From contig NC_088779.1 in assembly GCF_954871325.1 (NCBI RefSeq), forward strand, positions 25,592,869 to 25,656,868: DNA of 64,000 bases. Reading direction: 5' to 3'. Shown here piece after piece: positions 35,377 to 45,609 of the stretch; positions within the stretch are counted from its first letter, which is position 1, and the number at the start of each line of letters is the position of its first letter. This stretch comes from Gordionus sp. m RMFG-2023 (lineage: Eukaryota; Nematomorpha; Gordioida; Chordodea; Parachordodidae). The translations under genes and the position numbers were made by a program. The notes under the pieces were generated by a model, which worked only from the letters and a program-made list of their open reading frames with translations, was not told the DNA's origin and did not search any database.

Positions 35377-36230
35377 CTAAATATATTTCCGCGAATATGA
35401 AGTTGATGATTTATCTTCAAAAAAGATGCTCCAGCAGTAGTCCGCCAACATATTTATACGATTCTTGCCGTGATAAAACTCTTCGAGATTTTCTATCTTT
35501 TGATGGAACCGCTCCCCCATTTCTTCTGAAACAGCACCTATGTTTTCTGGAAAAAAATCTTTATGGGAATGAAGAAAATGGATTTTGAGGGACATTCGGT
35601 ATCCCATTTCCTTATTATTTGTTAATAGGTCATAAATTTTCTCACGATAGTCGGCTGATTTATGATTTCCTGAAGAACGATCTGCATATCCATTTAAAAG
35701 ATTCCCATGCTTTTAATTCAGGCCCACTAAAATCCCCTCTTTTGGGGAAAAAATTTCTAAGGTATATCGTGGAGCCCTTGGACAATTTTTTGATAAAATT
35801 TTTATTAGTCCTAATTTTATATGCAACGGAGGCAACAAAATCTTATTTTTAGAAACAAGCGGGATATTAATGCGATTTTTTTCAAGATCGTTGGGACGAT
35901 CCTCCCATTCAGATACTGTATAATGTTTTAGAGTTTCTCTGGTCCAGAGACAAAGAAAACACGAATGCTTGGTGTAGCCTAACTGAAGGCACGTCAGTAT
36001 TGCGATCATAGCATATCTTAAATTCGTAAATGGAATAATTTATTTTTGACAATAAATATTTCATATTTTCATATGATTCATTTAACTGGTTGGAATAGGC
36101 GATGGGAATTGATGGCTTAGAATTTCCGTTATGAAGCAAAACTGCTTTCAAGCTGTTTTTGCTTGAAGCGATGAACAAGTGCCATTCATCGGGCACCAAT
36201 TCAATATTAAATTGTAAAAAAAGTTGACCT
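35377..36230 (-). pseudogene. Decayed gene of a multicopy invertebrate family of unknown class
   Basis: Three minus-strand blocks, in order from 36199 down to 35377, carry phrases I recall from a protein family found in many copies in some invertebrate genomes: PDEWHLFIASSKNSLKAVLL and LLHNGN, then LQLGYTKHSCFLCLW and LPPLHIKLGLIK, then MSLKIHFLHSHKDFF and GAVSEEMGERFHQ with MLADYCWS. The blocks are in different frames with short gaps, so the gene is broken at several places and its N-terminus is missing. The repetitive nature suggests a transposon protein, but I do not recognise a transposase fold, a catalytic triad or a reverse transcriptase. Identification by memory of the family is moderately sure; the class is not. 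Confidence 0.6.
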
Positions 36231-36235
36231 AGATT

Positions 36236-38689
36236 GTAGGAATAATATAAAAAATTTTAGTAAGAGAATAAATTTTTAAACGATGCTCCACGGAATCGGT
36301 ATGAAGTTCGAACTCCATTTTTGTTTATGCATAATAGATAAATGAGCCAGGGTTAAGGTAATACCTCCTAAATATGTATTATAGCGTTTAGCGAACAACT
36401 AGACAAAATTGTAAAATTCATTATCAAAACTATTCATTACATTAAAAATAACAAAACCATTCAATACATTAAGAGAAACATAATAGCAAGGGGGAGAACA
36501 CTAGGTGGGATTTCTCGAACGCAGAAAACTTCAAAATAAACTAAAAATATTATAAAACTGCCAATTCATAATACATTAAAACTAATATTAAAGTTTTTCC
36601 AAAAAAAACTAAGACAAAGGAACCTAGATGAAGAAAAATGATTATAAAAATATTTCATGAGCAAAAAATATTTTACATGAACAGAGAAATATAAATCAAT
36701 CAAAAATCAAAACGGCGCCTCAAAGAGAAAAGAGAAAATAATTACAATTAACATAGGCGCCGAAAATTTAGAAGGTATTAATACAAATGAATTATTTTAA
36801 GTTGAAGTTATTAAACTAGAATACCCAGATATAGCTTATGTAAATTTTAAAACCTTACAAGTAACTAAAATACAACAAATGCTGAATATAACTATATACA
36901 AAAAAATCATCTGTATATAACGTTACAAGTTTAAAAATCTAATTAAAGTAAATAAAATAAAAGTAAATATAATTTATTAGTTATGTTAAGGTATACAGAC
37001 ATTAAGAGCAAAAATGATTAAATTCAGCTGATGTATAATCAGGAACCATTGAAAGCTTATTAAAGCATTTTACCAATATTAAATTTCAACTATAAAATTT
37101 AATGTCATAAATGTTTAGGGGATAAAGAGTATCTTTAATTAAGAATGGACCTAGATTAATTAAGTTATTATGTAAATTGAAACATGTTTAAACAGAAAAA
37201 TTCAAATTAAGAGAAACAAACTATATATTTAACTACTTCTGTATTTATATTACCATACAAATCTGATATATCATGTAAATAAATGTGAAAATATTGGTCC
37301 TATAAAAGTAAGAGGACATTATAAGTTAAAAAAAATATCCAAATTTAGCTAATATTAAGTCAAAGTATTAAGAAATATAGAATATTAAGTTTCAATACTA
37401 ACTTTCAACAATAAGAAAATAATATTTATGATAACGATGAGTATTTCTATTAAAGAGGGGATATAAATTAATTAGTACCATGCAAATTAATATAATTTAC
37501 AAACAAAATTACTGATTTAGAGAGACAAAACTTCTTTAAAAAAAATACAATATGAATTAAAAGGATATATTTAAGTTTATGGTGCTGAAATTACAATAGT
37601 GTAAATTAGAAATATAAGTTTAAATCAAACATAGGCCTTGAGTGGAGTTTAACCTACAAGCTATAAGTATATTTATATAGTAGTAATGTTTAATTGTAAA
37701 AAAAAAATTCTTCCGACTCTAGTCCAAAATAATTATTTTTAGTTTCCTTGCAATGATTAAGATAAAAATAAATATACTTGAAAGCAAAGGAAAAAAATTA
37801 TTCATCCTCGATTTCAAATGAATTAAAGTTCGAAAGATCAATAGACGAATATAAAAATTGCATTATCATATTGGATATGTGAATCAAAATAGTAAATAAA
37901 ATCATTATTTAAGAAATATTTGAAAATCAGAGTGTCCTTTTCAAATCTTTCATAATTAAAGGATTTTTCTAAAATTGAAAAAAGTCCTATCGATCTAAAA
38001 TAATAAACGAAAAAAATAAGATTCCAAAAGAAATTTTGAATTCATTTTTTAAAAATAAAAAATTTGTTAAAAAAACAGAGCATATAATAAAAAATTTTAT
38101 AATTAATAAAAAATTTAAAAAAACTTTGGAAAAGAAAATTAAAACAAAGGTGACGGTAATTTTTTTTAAAGAAAAATTAGATGAATGTAAGCATCTTTTA
38201 TTATGTCAGATGATTACGTTAATTGGACAACTTATTTGTAGATTGGTATAGGTCAGACTCAGAAATGATAATTTGATGATATAATATCTTTTAAAAAAAT
38301 TTAAAAAAATTTTCAAAAACATTTTTTTTATTTTACATAAATCAATTTTTAATGTAAAAAATTGATATTAAATATCAAATAATTTAAAATTCAATTTTTA
38401 CTTAATATTATAGGGAAAAAAATATATTTACCAGCTTATTACAACTTAAATTTTATTTTTTAACTACAAAATTTAACAAATTTATATTTATAAGAGGGCG
38501 TTAAATACATAAATATGAAAATATATTCTTAGGAAACCAGAATAAATATTGGATAGCGCTTATTTTGTATTTGGGTGCAAATACATGTGAAAAACCTAAA
38601 AAAACTTTAAAAAATAGAGGTTTCTTTGACATAATGAGTAGAGTAGGTTTAGAATCGAAAAATATTAGAAAGTTTGTAAGGAACATATT
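36236..38689. other. Long A-rich stretch, no gene recognised
   Basis: This is strongly A-rich on the plus strand. A short inverted pair, CGGCGCCT near 36714 and AGGCGCCG near 36765, is its only GC-rich spot. Between about 37130 and 37550 two segments look like diverged copies offset by about 300 bp (each has AATTAAGTTATTATG-like and GAGAGACAAAACT-like phrases). An open frame at 38036-38251 is Lys-rich low complexity and probably chance. Confidence 0.35.
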
Positions 38690-39385
38690 GCTGGCGTTAT
38701 TGATCAAAATCTCTTCATTTTTGGTTTATACGTATATATTTAAGTGTTAAACTTTATCCTAAAAAATATTTTGAAAATATTATTATTTGACCGAATGGCG
38801 AGCTCAAAACCGACCACTTACTAATATTCGATCTACCAAATTTGGTAGTAATATTATTTGGAAAATGTTCATTTTTGGTTAATTTATTTGCAAATACGTG
38901 CAAATCATCATCCCAAAAAATATTTTAAAAATATCGTGATTTGACCGATAACCGATTTGAAACCAAAATACTGCGTTGCTGGCGCTCTCCATGGAAAATT
39001 TTTCATTTTTGGTTTATAAGTGAACAATAAGATGTTAAGCATTATCCTAAATAATTTTTTGAAAATATTAAGATTTGACCGAATGGCGAGCTCAAAACCG
39101 ACCTCTTACTAAATATTCGATCGACCAAATTTGGTAGTAATATTATTTGGAAAATGTTCATTTTTGGTTAATTTATCGATAAATACGTGCAAATCATTAT
39201 CCCAAAATACATTTTAAAAATTTCGTTATTTGACCGATAACCGATTTGAAACCGAAATACTTCGTTGCTGGCGCTCTCCATGGAAAATTCTTCATTTTTG
39301 GTTTATAAGTGAACAATAAGGTGTTAAGCATTATCCTAAATTATTTTTCTAAAATATTAAGATATGACCGAATATCGAGCTCAGA
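38690..39385. repeat. Tandem array, unit 288-289 bp, about 2.4 copies
   Basis: GACCGAATGGCGAGCTCAAA starts at 38789 and 39077, and a diverged third (GACCGAATATCGAGCTCA) at 39366. Each full unit also carries CAAATTTGGTAGTAATATT, CCGATAACCGATTTGAAACC and CGTTGCTGGCGCTCTCCATG. A partial unit precedes the first. The copies differ at a few per cent of sites. There is no conserved open frame across units. Confidence 0.8.
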
Positions 39386-39504
39386 TAATCTTAATTATAA
39401 TAAATTTTTAATCTCCAAAAAAAATAATTTCTATAAAAAATCATCCCTCTCCTAAGCTCCATCGAAAATTCTTGGGTTCCTGTTATTTTTTTATTTCATA
39501 AAAA

Positions 39505-39565
39505 TTAAAAATTTATATTCGCCATTCTGTCAAATCATAATATTTTCAAAATTATTATGGGTTGA
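39505..39565 (-). repeat. Inverted fragment of the 288 bp tandem unit
   Basis: TTCGCCATTCTGTCAAATCA followed by TAATATTTTCAAAATTATT is the reverse complement of the unit segment around 38770-38800 (TATTTTGAAAATATTATTA then TTTGACCGAATGGCGA), with small differences. It lies just right of the array. Confidence 0.6.
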
Positions 39566-40140
39566 GCTAGGCTTGAGAAATTTTTTTAAAAAATTATAAG
39601 GTCTTGGACGCTTGAAAATTTTTTCCAAATATTATGAGCTTGGACCTGGCTTGAAATTTTTTAATGTTAAATGTTAGTTTTATGTAATCAGTAATATATT
39701 TACAAAGAATTTTGGTATTGGGTGCAAGCTCATTTAAATATATTTTGACTCAAATAATAGCTTCCACTCTTAGTCCTAATGGGTTGGACTCAATGACATT
39801 GCTTGGACTTGACCTAAATGGGGAGGGGGGGAAGGGGGGGGGTTTAAAAATAATATAAATTGGATATGATTTTTAAATAAAAGGTAACATCTTTCTTAAA
39901 AAAACTTTATTTTATTTAAATTTATTCATTATTAAATGTTGAGCCGAGTTTTATATTGATTTTTCATCTAATCATTTTAAACATTAAACATCAGTTTTTC
40001 CTTTTTATATTGAAAATTTTTTGAAAAATCTTGTAAGTCATATTAATATTCATTTTATAGATATATAATAAAAAAAAGTTTTAGATATTATGGATTTAGA
40101 GATCATAGAAGTAGAAACCGAATTTCCATTTCCAGGTTAT
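39566..40140. other. AT-rich stretch with eroded GCTTGGAC-like phrases and a G run
   Basis: Phrases such as GAGCTTGGACCTGGCTTGA and TTGGACTTGACC recur at 39550-39820 and end in a G-rich run (39822-39841). They look like remains of a short inverted-repeat element, but I cannot define its ends. There is no coding sequence. Confidence 0.3.
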
Positions 40141-40149
40141 GGGGCCTAT

Positions 40150-41240
40150 GAAAAAAGCTCTATAAATCCTTAAAGTTATGCTTCATATGGACATGAGTTT
40201 CCTAAATCCAACCATTTCTAAACTTATTTCAAAATTAAACGAATTAACAGATTTAGAGTTTTGCCAACCTCTTGTAAAGTCTCTTATAAGCGGTATTAAT
40301 AAAAGGTTTATAATAAAAAATAAATTATATCTATTTAAATAACTTTATTGCAGATTTTCAAATTGTCGAGTTTTGAAGTTTTTGGTATAAAAAATTGTTA
40401 GATAAATATATTCAATATAAATTTAATAATACCCTTTAAAAGATTACAAGTTATTTATTTTCAAATACACACTGAAATACAGATTGATTATTGAATTGAT
40501 TATCGGATTGATTGTATTTTATAAAAAATTACGAGTTTATATATAAAACATTTGCTATGCAAAAACAAAACATTTTCTATGCAAAATAACAATAATCTAT
40601 AATATTATTCGTACATAGACGTTCGTTAATAATAATGGGTTTTTATGTTCAAAAAAAAACTTGTTTATGCAAAATTTAAAATAAATGTAAGTTCATTACA
40701 GATAACTTTAATATTCATCTATCATTTAAATATTCAAATCATAACATAAAAAAAAATATATCTTTTTTTTTAATAACTTCAACACAAATATTTATAATGA
40801 TGATAATATCATTGCAGCGATTGTCCATCCTGCATTCAAATTGAATTGGGAATGGAAAAAAGATCCAAAAAATATGGAACTAAAAGGCAGATTAATTAAT
40901 TTTTTAAGGAAACAAATACCCGACGGAAAAATAGCTACTACTAGTTCACGGGAACCTTGCAATTATTTGGAAGATTTCTTTGGATTCCATGAAATTGATC
41001 ACCATGAAGATAATATATTGGATAGATATTTTTTAAATAATGAGAGCAAAATTACTATTTTTGAACAATTCCCTGAATTAAAAAATATTTATATAAAATA
41101 CAATACCCCGCTTCCCTCTAGTGCTCCTGTGGAGCGCCTATTTAGTATTGCAAAACAGGTCTAAGGGGAGAGGCGTGGGTGTTTGTTAGATTCTAATTTA
41201 AAAAATTTATTACTTTTAAAAGCTAATAAAAGATTATAAA
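40150..41240 (+). pseudogene. 3' part of a hAT transposase gene with dimerisation domain
   Basis: The open block 40841-41164 ends in the hAT family C-terminal dimerisation signature: YIKYNTPLPSSAPVERLFS, with ANKRL shortly after the stop and just downstream. Reading on gives RRGCLLDSNLKNLLLLKANK in a neighbouring frame, so a frameshift lies near 41160. Upstream, 40180-40300 encodes LEFCQPLVKSLISGINKRF, typical of the region before the dimerisation domain, and IIAAIVHPAFKLNW precedes the main block. The N-terminal BED finger and the first two catalytic acidic residues are absent. It is a truncated, dead copy. Confidence 0.75.
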
Positions 41241-41319
41241 TATTTTGATATATCATATAATATAAATAAAACGTTTTGATAAAAAAATATGATTTTGTTT
41301 CGTGTACCTTCTAAAAATG

Positions 41320-41475
41320 AAAATCAAAGGAGCGGTTATGGAGCGGCACTCCATTAGTTGGAGCGGGAGCGCTCCTTTTAATATGTAGTAGCGGGAGCGG
41401 GAGCTCGCTCCTCTTGAGAAGGTAGGAGCGGTAGCGGGAGCTCGCTACTTTTAAAAAGGAGCGTTTACAACTCTG
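41320..41475. repeat. hAT subterminal GGAGCG repeats and right terminus
   Basis: About ten GGAGCG/GCTCC hexamers occur in both orientations, followed by GGAGCGTTTACAACTCTG, whose inverted form CAGAGTTGTAAACGCTCC looks like a hAT terminal repeat. Clustered subterminal hexamers of this kind bind transposase in known hAT elements. It follows the dimerisation-domain fragment directly, so it is probably the 3' end of that element. I found no matching left end. Confidence 0.6.
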
Positions 41476-42137
41476 AAAAGCTCCATCAAACCAAAACAAA
41501 GTTTTAGTTGCAGAAAAATTAAAATTTGATAAATATATGGACATATCTTATCATTTTATATTACATATCATGACCAGTCTTGCCACTTTTCAAGTTCAAG
41601 ACTAATCAGAAATTTGGCAGACAAATTTTTATCAAAACTGAGGATCCCATAAAATTTTATGCTTTCCAAATACTTACAATCAAACTATTCAAATCAAATT
41701 TCCATTGTCTTAGGAACTGATTCCCATCTTCATTCAATAGTAATATAAAGCCACTTAATTTGTCATTTATGTATATTTATTATTGTAAAATCTGTCATGT
41801 GGAAATACCAATGACATTATTATTATATGTCACTGGGAAGTATTTTACATTTCATTATTTCCTAAATTTTTTATATCATTTGCATTTTTTATTTATTTTT
41901 AAATAATTAATAAAAATTGTTCTTTTAATTATATCTTATAAGTGATTTATTATATTGATTTTTTTTAAAAAAAGAAAAAGACCGTTAAAATAACTTAATT
42001 CAGACTACTGTTAAAATATTTTATACAGTAAAAGTACGATGACCATAATTCGCTTATATTTAAAAGACAATTTTTTTTTTAAATTAACTTAATATTTTTA
42101 TTAAAAAAGTAAAATAACTCCTATCTTTTATTGAAAT
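41476..42137. other. AT-rich spacer
   Basis: No gene or known repeat is seen. A/T runs dominate, ending at the start of the LTR at 42138. Confidence 0.4.
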
Positions 42138-44783
42138 TGTTATATAATAAATATTCAAATTTATACTTTTATTTTATTTTTGCCTTTCGACTTACAATTT
42201 AACCTTTTAGAAATTAACCTTTTATGATTTAACCTTTTACAATTTAACCTTATACAATTTAACTTTTTGTTAATCATGGATAATTATTTTATTATACTGG
42301 TTGTTATATAGCGCAAATTTTTATATGGCGCATTCATTTAATTAACACAATTTATATTAACTTCACTTAATAGTTTCATTTAAATTATTTAATAGATTTT
42401 TTTTATATATAAAGAATAAATTTATTATATTTTTTGAGTTAAATATTTTTAAAATATATTTATTTAATAAAAGTTTTAAAATCACTTTCTTAATTTTATT
42501 CTTCTCCGTGCCAACCTTAACATGGTGGCAGCGGAATTTATAATTTTAAAATCTTTTAAATTTTTTTTTTTCTGCAAAATATAATTTAAATCATGACACT
42601 GGAATCTTACCAAATGGTGATCAAATGGATAAATCAACAATGAGGAGAATTGTTAAACTAGATATCAAACTAGACGAACTAATTAAAATTGGGCTATGAT
42701 GACTTACAAAATATTCTAAATCTACAGACAATATGATTTTTGCTACTGGAACATAGACAACTAGATAAAAAAAAAGGAAGTTCTATTTCATTCTAAAAAC
42801 ACGTAAGAAATGATTAATTTGAAAAAGTGAAAAATAATTAAAATTTTTAATTATAAAATCTCTAAAATATATAAAATAAAGATATGTAAAAAATAAACAC
42901 ATAAGAGTAGAGCGGCGACATGCAATCTTATATTGCTAAGGCTGAGAATTTTTTTTTAAAGATAGTAAGCTCAACAGTAGATGTGAGGCTATGCTATTAA
43001 CTACCAATTTACCTGATAACATCTTTAAATTAGTTAGGGCCATATCGACAGATGAGAAGTTTGAATCTCCAGATGTTTTGCTGAAAAGGCTAAAATTATT
43101 TTATAAAAATTATTAAATAAATCTTATAAATAAAAATATTGATAAATATATAATCAATACTTATAAATTAAAGGAAATTTTTGTTTACATATTATCATTT
43201 GAAATAATTTTAATATCTAAAGATAAAAATGATGAAAATATAAATAAACCCATAAGATCACATGTTGAAATTTTAAAATAGTATTATGACTGTAAAAATA
43301 ATGATATAAATCTTGGTATTGAAAAAATTAGTGAAAATGAGATAGATGAAATTCCCATACACAAATTTTAAAAAAAATAGAATCCAAATCATTAAAGCTC
43401 GACACTTACAAACATAAAAAAATCAAGAGAATAGACAATACAAATAAACATTTGCCTTATACAATTAATGATAAAGTGGACGAATTTTCCAAATTTAAAA
43501 TTCTAAAAACAATAAAATCTAAATTATGTTTAAAGGACAAAACATATGTAAGTAATAATGACTACTTTAAAACATTATTTTTATTGAAGATAAAAGAAAA
43601 CAGTAATTTTGAGTTATTATTTGCTTTAAAAAAATAAGGGCACAAAGTTTAAATCTCTGAAGAGTGAGATGGATGAACAGACGTACATATTATCTTTTAT
43701 TAAAAAATACATATAATATAAAAAATAATTTTTTTAAAACGCTTTATTAAAAAAAAATAATACATTATGAAATCTATTTATAAAACGCGAAATAGAGAAA
43801 CGTAAAACGCTATTATCTAAAACGCAATATATATAATATAAAATAAAAATAAAACGCGACCAATTATTCCTTTTATTTCGATTATTCAATATTTGATAAA
43901 TTTATTCTGCTACAATTATTCTTAATTAAATTCGATATTCGTTATATTTTGATTACTCGACGATTCTTATTTTATTACGACGTTATTCAATAATACCTAT
44001 ATTCTAAAATCATTCAAAATCTTCGCATATATATTTAATAACAAACATTGATAATAATTTACAGGATGACAAAGTCAAATCATATACTAAACCGTTTTTC
44101 AAAGATTTGGAGGAAGTAAGACAAGATAAGAAAGTTTACGAACAAAAACCAACTAATACTAGATATGACAATACCCAGATGATGCCATATATTGAGAACA
44201 ACAGACTTTATGATAATAATTACAAACATCAGTTTAGACAACCATGGCAGATTTGACCATATTATGGCAACCAAAGATTTTACAACCAAAATAACTATCA
44301 TTTTTTAAGACGAAACTATGACAGATTTTATGATCAAAATAGATGGGAAACTCCTTGAACACGAAAGATTTACGTCTAAAGAGAACCTAGGCGGGGTTCC
44401 TTTAGAGGGATGTTAAACAAGGATAATTATTTTATTTTACTGGTTGTTATATAGCGTAAATTTTTATATGTAGCATTCATTTAATTAACACAATTTATAT
44501 TAACTTCATTTAATAGTTTCATTTAAATTATTTAATAGATTTTTTTTATATATTATAAAGAATAAATTTATTATATTTTTTGAGTTAAATATTTTTAAAA
44601 TATATTTATTTAATAAAAGTTTTAAAATCACTTTCTTAATTTTGTTCTTCTCCCTGCCAACCTTAACACTTTTTACAATTCAATTTTTATAATTTAACTT
44701 TTTATAATTTTTGTTTTTCGTTTTGATTATATGTATTCTAATTTATATTATAAATAATATAAATAGTGTATAAAAGATGAACA
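42138..44783 (+). mobile_element. LTR of a Gypsy-like fossil (family 2), split by a nested LTR element
   Basis: TGTTATATAATAAATATTC opens the repeat at 42138 and also the copy at 50636. Both continue with TTTTTGCCTTTCGACTTAC, repeated AATTTAACCTTTTA phrases, TTTTCGTTTTGATTATAT-like sequence and GATGAACA. This copy is interrupted at 42268-44668 by a complete LTR element. The flanks of the outer repeat do not show matching pentamers, so I cannot say whether it is a solo LTR or one end of a larger decayed element reaching 50858. Confidence 0.6.
42268..44668 (+). mobile_element. Non-autonomous LTR retrotransposon (fossil), family 1, TSD CTTTT
   Basis: Left LTR 42268-42522 and right LTR 44411-44668 both start TGTTAA and end CCAACCTTAACA. 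They differ at about ten positions, so the insertion is fairly young. CTTTT flanks both ends (42263-42267, 44669-44673). The primer site TGGTGGCAGCGG follows the left LTR, and a purine-rich tract ends at the right LTR. The 1.9 kb interior is gag-like: a block near 42915-43110 and an Asn/Tyr/Arg-rich nucleocapsid-like part near 44170-44360. No reverse transcriptase or integrase is present. It is broken, with several interruptions of the gag-like part, and sits inside another LTR. Confidence 0.85.
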
Positions 44784-44804
44784 TTTTTTACGTTCAAAAC
44801 ACAT

Positions 44805-45143
44805 ATGAAAAGGAATATTGAAATTGACCTAGATATCGCACTTGGCAAGATTTTATTTAATTACAGAAATACGGGTAATGATACTACAGGAGTTACACCA
44901 TCTCAGAGAATGTTTAATCGAGATATTAGAATTAAATGGGACTTATTAAAACAGTTGGAGGAGAAAGAGAATAAAATAAACGTTACCTTACCACGAAATA
45001 GAACCTTTAACGTAGGAGATTTTGTTTGGTATAAAGTACAAGGTGATGATAAATGGTGCAAAAGCATGATCACACATAAAGAAAGTGGCATTATGTTCCA
45101 AATTAAGACAAAGAAAGGTATTTTGAGGAGACATTTACAATAA
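44805..45143 (+). pseudogene. Integrase C-terminal fossil of a Gypsy-like element
   Basis: The predicted peptide has LFNYRNTGNDTTGVTPSQR and a later GDFVWYKVQG, aligning with the integrase tail of the Gypsy element at 62.3-62.7 kb (LLNYRNTTHSTTKNLPAFR; GNSVFVKMG). It begins about 20 bp after the LTR ending at 44783. The rest of pol is absent here. It is a fossil piece; whether it belongs with that LTR is unclear. Confidence 0.7.
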
Positions 45144-45159
45144 CTATTGTATATAATTA

Positions 45160-45600
45160 TCATATTAAGGAACTACCTATTGATATTTTTCGTATTTTTG
45201 ATTTCTGGAATAATTACTAAATGTGGGAAATAACTGAATTACCTAAAGATTAATTCTTAGATATAATTAAAAATATTATAATGATAGACCATTTTTAGTT
45301 CAATTCCATGATCATTATAAAAATCTGACTAAATTCAGTCTAAAAAAAGTTATAATACTAATGATATAGGTTATAATAATAATAATAGAAATCATATAAC
45401 AAAAGTAATTATAATGATTATAAACTTAATGAGTATTTTAAAAACAACTAGACAAAATTATGTTAAAAGATATGATATATAAATGAATATGAAATAAAAT
45501 AAGATGCTGTCAAGAAAATACTTAATAATCAACATTAATATCTAATAATTAATAATACCACAATTTCATCCTTATATTAATATAAAGGCATTTCAGATAA
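45160..45600. other. AT-rich stretch with Asn-rich gag-like composition
   Basis: The plus strand holds many AAT/TAT-type codons (45340-45480), like the nucleocapsid-like parts of the LTR fossils nearby, but I see no defined domain. It leads up to the LINE start codon at 45610. Confidence 0.3.
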
Positions 45601-45609
45601 ATACAAAAT

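Noticed and set aside
36713-36766. CGGCGCCT and AGGCGCCG inverted pair
   Set aside because: It is only 8 bp, with no further pairing or flanking duplication.
40157-41483. AAAAGCTC at 40162 and just after the hAT terminus at 41476, as a target duplication
   Set aside because: The left copy is not followed by a terminal repeat and lies inside coding-like sequence, so the match is chance.
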